A stretch of DNA of 25,828 bases from CAZUMH01 sp964621645 (GTDB lineage Bacteria > Zhuqueibacterota > QNDG01 > JAGLOF01). The stretch is taken from contig CAZUMH010000042.1 of NCBI GenBank assembly GCA_964621645.1, positions 1-25,828 of the forward strand, written 5' to 3'. The notes under the pieces are model-generated. The model saw only the letters and a program-made list of their open reading frames with translations, was not told where the DNA came from and made no database searches. This document shows positions 7,703 through 15,784 of the stretch, piece after piece; the first letter of the stretch is position 1, and the number at the start of each line of letters is the position of its first letter. The position numbers and the translations under genes are program-made.

Positions 7703-9656
7703 GGCCGTCTCCTTCCACCGCCAGACGCAGTTCCTTCAGATCGAAGTTCCCCAGGGCATAGGGCCGCAGCTCTCCCAGAATCCAGTCCACCATGGCCCCT
7801 TCTCTCTTGGAGCGGCGGGTTTGGGTGAACTGTTTCTTCAGCCCGGGGATGCGCTTCAGGATATCCGCCTTGTCCAGCGGCTGGTAGCCGCTCTCCATCA
7901 GCAGCTTCTCCAGATCACACACCGGGTCGAGCAACAGCCGGGGCAGGAGTTCCTTGAGAATTGAGGGATGCAGCTCCCGCTCCCTGACAAAATCCGCCAG
8001 ATCGGGCACCTTTTTCAGATTCCGATCCGGCAGGCCGCCATTCCTCCGCTCGGTGTGTTTGAGGATCTGCCCCAGCAGGATGCCGGCGAACGTGCCCTCC
8101 AGAGTGTGTTTTTCGACGAGCTCTTTCAGGAGGGGGAAGAGATTGCGCCGCAGCAGGAAATCGTAGGTATCAGCAGGGACTCCCCATTCTTCCATTATCC
8201 GGATCCGTTCCGCCACAGGCAGGGGCAGATTCTGCCGCAGTCTTTCGATCTCTTCGTCCAGGATGGGAATGGGCGCGGAATCCGTGTCCGGGTACATCCG
8301 GTCCGGACCGGGCAGCACCCGTTCAAAAATTGTGGTGCCGTCCGGCAGGGCCTTGCGGGTCTCATTGGGAACGCCATCGAAGGCCAGGCGGCAGCGCTCC
8401 TCCACCGTCTCCAGAGCCGTTTTCATATCCTTGGCCGGGCTCCGCATCAGCAGCCAGGAGCCGCGGCTGACATCTTTCCGTAATTGTTCCAGGGAGGATA
8501 CGTCCGCGGAGCCGAAAAGCGCGCGGTCCCCTTCCGAATGGATCATCAGAGGCGCCGGGATACAGGCAATGACCTTGACCCGGTCCGCGATTTCATCCGC
8601 GAATACCCGCCCCGGTGTCGTGAAGTGGGACAAGACTCCCTCGAACTCCGGCAGAACCATTGCCATAATCCGCAGATCTTTCTCGGGTTCATCGTCCGTG
8701 ATGAGGTATCGGAACGTATCGGTCACATCCGTGCTGAGCGGTTTCCAGTCATCCGGATGTTTCACCCGTTTGTTCAGGATGTCCCGGATCAGGAGGAGCG
8801 CCTTCTGGCGGAAGGCCTCGTTGTGAGTTAATTCCGGAGCCCACTTCAGGTGGGCCACTCCCTTAATCTCCACCCGGGTGCCGCCGCTGATGGAAACGTT
8901 CACGTCCTGACGGGCCGCCCCGATGCCGGTATTGACCTCTCCGGTGGAACGGGTCAGATAGCGCAGGTACTGGCCCGCCTCCTCGACTTCATCCGGGGTC
9001 AGCATGTCCGGATAGGTCACCATTTCGATGAGAGGGATCCCGAGCCGGTCCGTGGTGTAGATCCGGTCGTGACCGATGTCTGAGACCTCCCGGCAGGAAT
9101 CCTCCTCCAGACTGAGCTGGATGATGCGCACCTTCTTGTGCTTCAGGGGGATCTCACCATTGATCCCCACGATGGCGGTGCGCTGAAAACCGGTGGGGAT
9201 GGATCCGTCCAGATACTGCTTGCGGGTGATGTGGAGCTCGCCCACGATGCTGCAGCCCAGTATCAGGGCGATCCGGATGGATTTATCCAACGCCTCCCGG
9301 TTCAGGGCAAAGGGGGGGGTGTCATCGAAATCGTAGGTGCAGGCCGTTTCACTTTTTATCCGGTAATAAATGTTTTTGCGGGTCTTGAACTCCATCAGGG
9401 CGGTGCCGTCATACTCTCCCAGCTCGCTCAGAGTGGGCCGCATGTGGCGCAGCAGCTCGGCGTCGTACTGGCCTTTAAGCTGGTAGAGTCCGGCCGGGCA
9501 GCGGCAGAAGAGTTTCTTCGCGGTGCTGAGCTGCTGGTGAATCTCCAGTCCGCTTTTAAATCCTAATTCCTTATATGTCTTTATCGGAGTCTCGGCCCGG
9601 GGCAGGTAGCCGGTATGGTTCAGGGTGGATTGGTAATTATTGTCGGGATCGGTCAT
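7695..9656 (-). CDS. gatE: Glutamyl-tRNA(Gln) amidotransferase subunit E
   Basis: This 653-residue protein has a GatB/E catalytic N-terminal region ('ELGFKSGLEIHQQLSTAKKLFCRCP', the HQQL hallmark) and 'RIKSETACTYDFDDTPPFALNREALD'. It continues with 'GIPLIEMVTYPD' and 'STGEVNTGIGAARQDVNVSI'. A central insertion (about 290-410) corresponds to the AspRS-type GAD domain that distinguishes GatE from bacterial GatB, and the C-terminus is a YqeY-like tail (about 500-650). The length matches archaeal GatE (about 620-650) and is far above GatB (about 480). It activates Glu-tRNA(Gln) and transamidates it using ammonia from GatD. The ATG at 9656 has a GAGGAG site upstream and a near-consensus promoter. 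Finding GatDE among otherwise bacterial genes is unusual. Confidence 0.94.
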   Translation of the reverse strand: MTDPDNNYQSTLNHTGYLPRAETPIKTYKELGFKSGLEIHQQLSTAKKLFCRCPAGLYQLKGQYDAELLRHMRPTLSELGEYDGTALMEFKTRKNIYYRIKSETACTYDFDDTPPFALNREALDKSIRIALILGCSIVGELHITRKQYLDGSIPTGFQRTAIVGINGEIPLKHKKVRIIQLSLEEDSCREVSDIGHDRIYTTDRLGIPLIEMVTYPDMLTPDEVEEAGQYLRYLTRSTGEVNTGIGAARQDVNVSISGGTRVEIKGVAHLKWAPELTHNEAFRQKALLLIRDILNKRVKHPDDWKPLSTDVTDTFRYLITDDEPEKDLRIMAMVLPEFEGVLSHFTTPGRVFADEIADRVKVIACIPAPLMIHSEGDRALFGSADVSSLEQLRKDVSRGSWLLMRSPAKDMKTALETVEERCRLAFDGVPNETRKALPDGTTIFERVLPGPDRMYPDTDSAPIPILDEEIERLRQNLPLPVAERIRIMEEWGVPADTYDFLLRRNLFPLLKELVEKHTLEGTFAGILLGQILKHTERRNGGLPDRNLKKVPDLADFVRERELHPSILKELLPRLLLDPVCDLEKLLMESGYQPLDKADILKRIPGLKKQFTQTRRSKREGAMVDWILGELRPYALGNFDLKELRLAVEGDGHE

Positions 9657-9688
9657 CTACGCTCTTTCTCCTCATTCTAGGGAATTAC

Positions 9689-9717
9689 AATATACCCTCT
9701 TTCCTCCGGATTGTCAA
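9689..9717 (-). promoter_or_regulatory. Sigma70-type promoter of gatE-gatD
   Basis: On the reverse strand, TTGACA (plus-strand 9712-9717) is followed after exactly 17 bases by TATATT (9689-9694). This matches the consensus -35 fully and five of six -10 positions. Transcription would start about 25 bases upstream of the gatE ATG. Confidence 0.8.
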
Positions 9718-9773
9718 GATTGAAACCCGATCCCTTCATCCGAACACCACCAGCGCCGTCACGATAAAATAGA

Positions 9774-9802
9774 TTGGCATTTTTCCTCAATTTTTCTATC
9801 TT
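9774..9802 (+). promoter_or_regulatory. Sigma70-type promoter of the esterase-like gene
   Basis: TTGGCA at 9774-9779 and TATCTT at 9797-9802 are separated by 17 bases, a good match to a housekeeping promoter. It lies about 57 bases before the chosen start of the hydrolase gene. It also shows that the TTG at 9774, the longest possible start of that frame, is promoter and not coding sequence. Confidence 0.6.
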
Positions 9803-9857
9803 ACCTGCAGTGCCTTCGGGCCGTTGCCTAATCCCCCACTATCATGAGGTGCCCATC

Positions 9858-11579
9858 ATGAAGACGACCTTTTTCAGATCCTTGTCAGGACGTGTGATCC
9901 TGTTTATCGCCCTGCTGCCCCTGATCCTTCCGGCTCAGGTGAAGCGGGACCATTCCCTGCGTTTCTCCGTTTCTTTTCCCGAGTCACTTTCCAGTAAAGC
10001 CCTGGACGGACGGCTCCTGCTGCTCATCTCCAGCGATTCCAGCCGGGAACCCCGTTTTCAGATCAGCGACGGGCCCCGCACCCAGCTGGTGTTCGGCCGC
10101 GACGTTGACGGACTGAAGCCGGGTGAGGCCGCGGTTCTGGACTCCTCCGCCTTCGGTTACCCGCTGCGGAGCATCACCGCTCTGCCGTCCGGGACCTACC
10201 ATGTCCAGGCGCTGCTTCACCGCTACGAGACCTTTCACCGGGCCGACGGTCACGTCCTCAAGCTGCCCCAGGACCGGGGTGAGGGCCAGCAGTGGAACCG
10301 GGCTCCCGGCAACCTCTACAGCAGCGTGCGGGACATCTATCTGGATCCCGCCCGGGACACTACCATTGCCATCGTGCTGGACAACAAGATCCCGCCCATC
10401 ACGCCACCGGCGGACACCAGATACATCAAGCATCTCCGTATTAAAAGCGACCTGCTCAGCACATTCTGGGGCCGTCCCGTCTATCTCGTGGCCCAGATCC
10501 TCCTGCCCTACGGCTACGAGGATCATCCCAGGGCCCGTTACCCCCTGCTCATCGTGCACGATCACTTTTCCTATGATTTCCGCAGCATCCGGGAGACGCC
10601 TCCCGATGCCGACGCGGACGGCAGGATGAGAAGATGGCAGGAATACGCCTACAAGAATTTCCAGGATTGGATCGCGCCGGACACTCCCCGCATGATCGCC
10701 GTCCGCATCCAGCACGCCAATCCTTACTACGACGATTCCTACGCCGTCAACTCGGCTAACGTGGGCCCCTACGGGGACGCCATCATCCATGAGCTCATCC
10801 CCGCTGTTGAGAAGGAATTCCGCTGTATCGGCAGCGGCTGGAGCCGCTATCTCTGCGGAGGCTCCACCGGCGGCTGGGCCGCCTTGGCGGTGCAGATTTT
10901 CTATCCGGACCAGTACAACGGCTGCTGGGCCGGCTGTCCCGACCCGGTGGATTTCCGCTCTTACCAGATCGTCAATATCTACCAGGACAAGAACGCCTAT
11001 TTCCTGGACAGTCCCTGGAAAAAGACCCCTCGGCCGGGCCAGCGTGACTGGCTGGGTCATATCAGCTCCACCATGGCCGATCAGAATCATCTGGAACTGG
11101 CCCTGGGCACCAGGGCGAGGTCCGGGGGCCAGTGGGATATATGGCAGGCGGTCTTCGGTCCGGTGGGCCGGGACGGCTACCCCAAACCTATCTGGGATAA
11201 ACTGAGCGGCGAGATCAATCACCAGGTGGCCCTCTACTGGCGCGAGCACTACGACCTGCGCTACATCCTGCAGCGGGACTGGTCCACCCTGGGACCCAAA
11301 CTGGCTGGCAAGATCCACATCTCCATCGGAGACATGGACAGCTTCTATCTCAATAACGCCGTCTATCTCATGGAGAAATTTCTGGAAAGCACCAGCGGTC
11401 CCTACTACGCCGGCAGCGTCTCCTACGGCGACCGCAAGGTACACTGCTGGAGCGGTGAAATGGTGGACAGGAAAACGGGAAAGCCGCTGAGCTATCTGGC
11501 CTGGCACGCCCGGGTCGCGGAAGAGCGCGCCCTCCAATCCGCCACCGCCGGCTGTGACACGCTCAGCTGGAGATATTGA
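9858..11579 (+). CDS. Secreted esterase-like alpha/beta hydrolase
   Basis: This 573-residue protein has a signal peptide ending near 'LPLILPAQ'. After an N-terminal beta-rich region (about 25-190) comes an alpha/beta-hydrolase domain of the putative esterase (enterochelin-esterase/EstD-like) type. It contains the nucleophile elbow 'CGGSTGGWAA' with Ser336, a region 'ISIGDMDSFYL' with candidate acids Asp492/Asp494, and 'KVHCWSGEM' with candidate His529. The preceding 'RYPLLIVHDHFSYD' and 'MIAVRIQHANPYYDDSYAVNSANVGPYG' fit that fold. It is probably a periplasmic or exported hydrolase acting on an ester or peptide-like substrate that I cannot specify. The ATG at 9858 is preceded by GAGGTG. The frame is open further upstream but overlaps the promoter. 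It is not obviously linked to the neighbours. Confidence 0.75.
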   Translation: MKTTFFRSLSGRVILFIALLPLILPAQVKRDHSLRFSVSFPESLSSKALDGRLLLLISSDSSREPRFQISDGPRTQLVFGRDVDGLKPGEAAVLDSSAFGYPLRSITALPSGTYHVQALLHRYETFHRADGHVLKLPQDRGEGQQWNRAPGNLYSSVRDIYLDPARDTTIAIVLDNKIPPITPPADTRYIKHLRIKSDLLSTFWGRPVYLVAQILLPYGYEDHPRARYPLLIVHDHFSYDFRSIRETPPDADADGRMRRWQEYAYKNFQDWIAPDTPRMIAVRIQHANPYYDDSYAVNSANVGPYGDAIIHELIPAVEKEFRCIGSGWSRYLCGGSTGGWAALAVQIFYPDQYNGCWAGCPDPVDFRSYQIVNIYQDKNAYFLDSPWKKTPRPGQRDWLGHISSTMADQNHLELALGTRARSGGQWDIWQAVFGPVGRDGYPKPIWDKLSGEINHQVALYWREHYDLRYILQRDWSTLGPKLAGKIHISIGDMDSFYLNNAVYLMEKFLESTSGPYYAGSVSYGDRKVHCWSGEMVDRKTGKPLSYLAWHARVAEERALQSATAGCDTLSWRY

Positions 11580-11652
11580 TAAAGATGATGATACGACCGA
11601 CGCTGAAAAGGTCGGACAGAAAACTGACGGCGGACGGCGGCGTGATTATGCA

Positions 11653-12177
11653 ATGGGAAATACAGTGTACATCTTTTTAACAGGCCCTCCGGGCAGCGGC
11701 AAGACGACAATATGCCGGGACGTCGCCAGGCGGGCCGGAAATAAAAACATCAGCGTGGGGGGGATTCTTTCTCCCGGGGACGACCGGGGCGGCAAATACA
11801 TAGAGGACCTCGTCAGCGGTGAGATGCGGCCCCTATCTCGGCGCCGGCTGCCCTTCCCCCTGCCCGGGGTGAGCCGCTATCGATTCTTTCCGGCAGCTTT
11901 CAGATTTGCCGATACCGCTTTGGAAGCAGCCCGGGAGACTGACCTGCTGGTGGTGGACGAGCTGGGTTCATTGGAGAAGAAAGGAGCAGGATACCGCCGG
12001 GCCCTGCCTCTCCTGCGGCAGCGGCGGGATGAGATGAACCTGGTGGTGGTGCGGAAAAACCTATTGCATTTCTATAAAAATGAACTAAATTGTACACCGC
12101 TGGTGATTGATTTGCCGGCAGATGACGGTGAGGATCCGGTCCTGGAGATTATGGAGAAGATCGCACCGTCACCATGA
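11653..12177 (+). CDS. THEP1-like nucleoside triphosphatase
   Basis: This 174-residue P-loop protein has Walker A 'GPPGSGKTT' at 10-18 and Walker B 'DLLVVDELGSLEKKG' from about 95. The DE(L/I)G element followed by a charged loop matches the THEP1/NTPase_1 family, which hydrolyses nucleoside triphosphates and whose cellular role is poorly known. The size fits (THEP1 about 170-190 residues). I chose ATG 11653; the frame is open upstream to a GTG at 11554 inside the esterase gene, but those 33 residues are polar and unlike the family. No strong ribosome-binding site precedes either start. The gene lies 315 bases upstream of the receptor/ECF cluster on the same strand. Given a second P-loop protein (MobB-like) at the far end, a functional link is possible but not shown. 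Confidence 0.8.
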   Translation: MGNTVYIFLTGPPGSGKTTICRDVARRAGNKNISVGGILSPGDDRGGKYIEDLVSGEMRPLSRRRLPFPLPGVSRYRFFPAAFRFADTALEAARETDLLVVDELGSLEKKGAGYRRALPLLRQRRDEMNLVVVRKNLLHFYKNELNCTPLVIDLPADDGEDPVLEIMEKIAPSP

Positions 12178-12222
12178 CAGAGAGCGGATCTGTCCGGAAA
12201 ATCTGAGTTCTTTATTGGATTT

Positions 12223-12251
12223 TTTAGATGGATCAGAAAGACCACCATAAT
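12223..12251 (+). promoter_or_regulatory. Candidate promoter of the receptor/ECF operon
   Basis: TTTAGA (12223-12228) and CATAAT (12246-12251) are 17 bases apart, matching four and five of the six consensus positions. Transcription from here would give an unusually long leader of about 235 bases before the lipoprotein ATG. Confidence 0.4.
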
Positions 12252-12257
12252 AACTCC

Positions 12258-12492
12258 GAGTCTTCTCACCTACAGGCTCAGGCCCAGGGTGAAAGACCGA
12301 TAGGGTGCGGCGGGAAACGGCCGTGCCTCCCAACCTTGGAAAGGAGTTCATCATGCACGCATTTCTATTCCCCTAGTCCATTCGTGCCATTGCGCTGCGG
12401 TTGAGCTTCCCGGATCCGCAGGAGCTGTTTATCAGCGGTATCACGAAAACCGTGCAACCCATTGTGACCCTATGTAAGGAGGTAGTAGAAGT
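12258..12492 (+). other. Long structured leader with a micro-ORF before the operon
   Basis: The stretch has no full gene. It contains an eight-pair stem (12304-12311 with 12320-12327, two wobble pairs). Close behind is a strong ribosome-binding site, AAAGGAG at 12340-12346. That site leads into the seven-codon frame ATG 12353 to TAG 12376 (MHAFLFP). A second strong site, TAAGGAGG, lies just before the real start at 12493. The arrangement looks like a regulated leader or attenuator, or a decayed gene start. It matches no riboswitch class I can recognise by eye. Confidence 0.4.
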
Positions 12493-13305
12493 ATGTTTAC
12501 CAAACGTCTATTCCCCGCTTTTCTGATCCTTTCTCTTCTGACCCTCTTTCTCGGCTGTTCAAAAGAAAATAATGTTACCGGACCCGGCACTGAAACGGAC
12601 AGCTACGTCTACGTGCATCTGGCCGGCGATTCCACCAAAATAGAACTGGATGATCTGCCCTCGTTCGATGTCACCAGCCTGGCCAAGGCCTGGAACGAAA
12701 ATGACGCCGTCTGGCTCAAGGATTTTATCAGCGCCACCCTCATCCCCGAGGTGGAAGACAAGGACGGCACCCTTTTCAACGCCCGGCCGCTCTACGCTTA
12801 CCGCTTCGTGGGTGAGGACGGCTTCTACGCGGCCAGCAAGGGCTATCCCGACAACACCTGGGACCAGCTCGACGAAGGCTACATGTACACGGACACCCGC
12901 AACATCGTCTTCCCAGACGATCTGCTGGATCTGGCCGGAGCCTACAACGTGAAGAAGGTCCGCCATATATACGCAAACAGGAAGATCGACATCACCTCGC
13001 CCGACAGCAGCGGCTTCGCCCTGGTGAACGATTTTCAGCCCCAGATGGTGGACAACGGCGATGGCGTCTTGGAAGCGGCGGTCCCCCTGATGGATATCGT
13101 GGAAACGATCGTCGCCTCTCCGGCGAATTACAACTACCGACTCGAGGCCGTGGACGGCTACCAGCCCCCGGACAACCTCAACTGGACCCAGTTCCGGACC
13201 GGCTACTGGCTGCTGGAAAGCGCCAAGACCATCTTCACCGATCCGAATTTTGCCACAGGGAAATATAAAGTCAAGTATCTCCGGACTATTCTGGTGAACC
13301 AGTGA
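12493..13305 (+). CDS. Lipoprotein with two SUOX-like (pterin-binding-like) units
   Basis: This 270-residue lipoprotein has a hydrophobic signal and lipobox 'LFLGC' (Cys22), followed by a polar linker 'SKENNVTGPG'. The mature part shows two similar units. The first (about 40-165) reads 'LYAYRFVGEDGFYAASKGYPD' then 'NVKKVRHIYANRKIDI'. The second (about 165-270) reads 'YRLEAVDGYQPPDNL' then 'GYWLLESAKTIF' and 'YKVKYLRTILV'. The pattern 'DGY/DGF ... gY ... (K)VK.lr.I.v' is that of the sulfite-oxidase/YedY molybdopterin-binding fold. Apart from the lipid-anchor Cys there is no cysteine, so the metal-ligating Cys of true enzymes is missing. A ligand-binding role in the periplasm is more likely than catalysis. 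A TAAGGAGG site precedes the ATG. The stop overlaps the receptor start (TGATG). Confidence 0.75.
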   Translation: MFTKRLFPAFLILSLLTLFLGCSKENNVTGPGTETDSYVYVHLAGDSTKIELDDLPSFDVTSLAKAWNENDAVWLKDFISATLIPEVEDKDGTLFNARPLYAYRFVGEDGFYAASKGYPDNTWDQLDEGYMYTDTRNIVFPDDLLDLAGAYNVKKVRHIYANRKIDITSPDSSGFALVNDFQPQMVDNGDGVLEAAVPLMDIVETIVASPANYNYRLEAVDGYQPPDNLNWTQFRTGYWLLESAKTIFTDPNFATGKYKVKYLRTILVNQ

Positions 13306-15221
13306 TGCGGCGGTTCCTTCTTTATTTCCTCCTTCTGGGTCCGAGCCTGCTCCGGGCCCAGGACAGCCTCACGGTGCGGATCATCGGGGATTCGGCCGTG
13401 GTGGTGCTGCAGCTGGATGAGGTGGTGGTCTTCGCCCGGCGCTCCCAGGAGCCCTCTCTGGTCACCCGGCTGAATGCGGTAGATATCCGGCGGCGGGGCG
13501 GCGGTTCCGCGGCCGATGTGCTGCGTCAGCTGCCGTCTCTGACCGTGACCAGCGGCCCCAAGACCGAGACCCAGACCCGTATCCGGGGATTTCAGGCCAG
13601 GGACGTCCTGGTGCTGGTGGACGGCCGGCCCATCAATCCCGGCTATTACGGCAAAGCGGACCTCTCAATGCTTCCCAAGGACATGATCGAAAAAATCAAG
13701 ATCGTCAAGGGCCCCGCCTCGGTGGCCTACGGGGCCAATACCATGGGCGGCGTGATCAATATCATCACCAGGAACGATTTTGAACCGCCCTCCACCCGGC
13801 TGGATCTGGAGGCGGGAAGCAACAGCTACCACAAAATGAGCCTCAACCATGTGGGACGGATGGGCAGTCTGCACTACTGGCTCTCGGGGTACGAAGAGTT
13901 GAGCAAGGGCTTTTTAATGAGCGGGGATTTCCCCGCCACCTCCCTGGAAGACGGAGGCGTGCGGGACCACAGCGGCTACCGCAAGATGGGTGTCGCCGGC
14001 AAGCTGGGATACCGGCCCTCGGACCGCTCTGTCTACAACCTTTCCCTGGACTACCACTGGGCCCGCAAGGATATCTCCCCCAGCATCTATTCCTGGGACG
14101 ATGTCAGCTACCGGGAATTACCCTGGTGGGTCCGCTACGGCAGCACCCTGAGCGGCCAATGGCAGCTGTCGCAGCTGCTGACGCTCAAGTCAGTGCTTTT
14201 TGCCGACGCCTATCACGATCGCTTCCTGGATTACCGGGATGCTTCCCGTTCCGGACTCAACGACGATTCTATCCTGGAAAACTGGACCCTGGGGGGATCC
14301 TCGGAACTGTTTCTGGTGCTGGGGCCGCACCGGCTCCACTCCGGGCTTCACTTCCGCCGCGACCTCATGAATAAAAAACCGGACACGGACGAGCCCTGGT
14401 ACACCAACAAACATCTCACCGGCTCCTTCTTCGCCGAGGACCGGCTGCAGCTGAGCGGGTCCACCCAGCTCACCGGCGGTTTTTCGGCCCATCTGTTCGT
14501 GACGGAAAACGGCCGGGATTCTTTCTTCGCCGCGCCCATGCTGGCACTCAATCAGACGCTCCCATTCCAGCTCAATCTCCATCTGAGCGGTTCCCGCGCC
14601 ATCCGCTTCCCCACCATGCACCAGCTCTATAGCGAATCGTCGGGGAACGAAGATCTGCTGCCCGAGGAGGCCTGGAAAGGCGAGGTCGGCCTGCGGCGTG
14701 ATATTCAGGTGGGGGAAATCCTCGTATCGGCTGACGCGGCTTTCTTCAGCAACCGCCTGAAAAACCTCATCTACCGGGCCGCCCACACCTTCCGTTATGC
14801 AAATATCGACGATTCCAATCTGACCGGCTGGGAACTGCAGCTCAATACGGATATCGGCATGGTTTCAATAGATATCGGATACAGCCGCATATTCGGCAGC
14901 CTCTCTACCGCCGAGATCATGCAGGAACTTCCCCAGCACCAGCTGAGCCTGGCCCTGGATGTGCGGCTGCCCTGGGGGGCGGCGGCCCGCTACAGCTATA
15001 ATTACTTCAGCGAGAGGACGACCTATCTGGAAGTCTGGCTGCTGGGCGCCTATGCCGTGCATAATGTCAGCGTCACCCAGCCGCTCTTCGGGGGGCTGCT
15101 GCTCAGGCTGCGGGCCGCTAATCTGTTGGACGCCAATTTCCAGGAGGAACTCGGCTATCCGGCTCCCGGCCGGCAGGTCTTTCTGGGATTGATCTGGCAG
15201 CAGGGAGGAGGCCGCCCGTGA
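13305..15221 (+). CDS. TonB-dependent outer-membrane receptor
   Basis: This 638-residue receptor starts with signal peptide MRRFLLYFLLLGPSLLRAQ. A TonB-box-like segment follows ('LDEVVVFARR', about 39-47), then a plug domain (about 50-160). The plug includes 'RIRGFQARDVLVLVDGRPINPGYYG', 'IEKIKIVKGPASVAYGANTMGGVINIIT' and the usual Gly/Asn pattern. The rest is a 22-strand-type beta barrel ending in an aromatic-rich strand 'RQVFLGLIW'. It imports a scarce ligand across the outer membrane using TonB energy. It is small and lacks an N-terminal carboxypeptidase-like domain, so it resembles the cobalamin/siderophore (BtuB/FepA) group more than SusC. ATG 13305 overlaps the lipoprotein stop; GTG 13302 is one codon upstream. 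The gene after it begins at 15218 in a GTGA overlap, so receptor and ECF S component are expressed together. Confidence 0.93.
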   Translation: MRRFLLYFLLLGPSLLRAQDSLTVRIIGDSAVVVLQLDEVVVFARRSQEPSLVTRLNAVDIRRRGGGSAADVLRQLPSLTVTSGPKTETQTRIRGFQARDVLVLVDGRPINPGYYGKADLSMLPKDMIEKIKIVKGPASVAYGANTMGGVINIITRNDFEPPSTRLDLEAGSNSYHKMSLNHVGRMGSLHYWLSGYEELSKGFLMSGDFPATSLEDGGVRDHSGYRKMGVAGKLGYRPSDRSVYNLSLDYHWARKDISPSIYSWDDVSYRELPWWVRYGSTLSGQWQLSQLLTLKSVLFADAYHDRFLDYRDASRSGLNDDSILENWTLGGSSELFLVLGPHRLHSGLHFRRDLMNKKPDTDEPWYTNKHLTGSFFAEDRLQLSGSTQLTGGFSAHLFVTENGRDSFFAAPMLALNQTLPFQLNLHLSGSRAIRFPTMHQLYSESSGNEDLLPEEAWKGEVGLRRDIQVGEILVSADAAFFSNRLKNLIYRAAHTFRYANIDDSNLTGWELQLNTDIGMVSIDIGYSRIFGSLSTAEIMQELPQHQLSLALDVRLPWGAAARYSYNYFSERTTYLEVWLLGAYAVHNVSVTQPLFGGLLLRLRAANLLDANFQEELGYPAPGRQVFLGLIWQQGGGRP

Positions 15222-15784
15222 TCTCCAAACGGACCACTCTGGAGGACAGTTTCATCATCCTCATGGCCGCCTTCGGCGTGGCTCTCAAGCCCATCGTGGG
15301 CCCCATGGCCAAACTGGCCGGCTCGGCCCTCTTCATTCCCTCCGGGGCCCTGGCCGGGATGATCTACATGCTCTGGCCTCTGCTGGCCCTGCTGGTGAGT
15401 CGAAAATTCGGCACCGCCACCTTGGTGGGACTGCTGGAGGGATTCATCCTTCTCATCACCGGTCTCTACGGCTCCCACGGCATCCTCTCTCTGGTGACCT
15501 ACGTGCTGCCCTGCTTGGTGATGGATCTGAGCTTCCTCCTCATCGGACGGGGCCGGGTGGCCTGGCTGCTTTTTCTGCCCCCCGCACTGGCCAACACTTG
15601 CGGCAGTCTGCTGGTGGGACTGCTGATCATGCATCTGCCCGCGGTGCCCCTGCTGCTCAGCCTCATCCCCGCGGCCGCGGCAGGAGGCCTGGCCGGATTT
15701 CTGGCCCTCACCCTCTATCGGGCGCTGATCAAAGCATTTCCCCAATTCGAATTCAGCCGGACAAGGAAAGAGATATCATCATGA
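15218..15784 (+). CDS. ECF transporter S (substrate-binding membrane) component
   Basis: This 188-residue hydrophobic protein has about six membrane helices and the general layout of an ECF S component. The first helix region 'ILMAAFGVALKPIVGP' is followed by 'GSALFIPSGALAGMIYMLWPLLALLV', then 'GLLEGFILLITGLYGSHGILSLVTYVLPCLVMD'. It resembles the YkoE/unknown-substrate type more than BioY, RibU or ThiT. The start is GTG 15218, overlapping the receptor stop, and the end overlaps the next gene by ATGA. The S component decides the substrate. Its position next to a TonB receptor, two SUOX-like proteins and MobB suggests a pterin-type cofactor, but a thiamine-precursor specificity as for YkoE cannot be excluded. 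Confidence 0.8.
   Translation: MISKRTTLEDSFIILMAAFGVALKPIVGPMAKLAGSALFIPSGALAGMIYMLWPLLALLVSRKFGTATLVGLLEGFILLITGLYGSHGILSLVTYVLPCLVMDLSFLLIGRGRVAWLLFLPPALANTCGSLLVGLLIMHLPAVPLLLSLIPAAAAGGLAGFLALTLYRALIKAFPQFEFSRTRKEISS

Noticed and set aside
7139..9566. Long plus-strand frames opposite gatD/gatE
   Set aside because: Antisense shadows of GC-rich coding sequence; the reverse strand holds clear catalytic motifs.
9984..11537. 517-codon reverse-strand frame opposite the esterase
   Set aside because: Low-complexity Val/Gly/Ala-rich translation typical of the antisense of a GC-rich gene; the plus strand has signal peptide, promoter and nucleophile elbow.
12258..12492. Cobalamin, TPP or Moco riboswitch
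   Set aside because: None of the conserved core strings I know for these classes could be found by eye; left as an unassigned leader.
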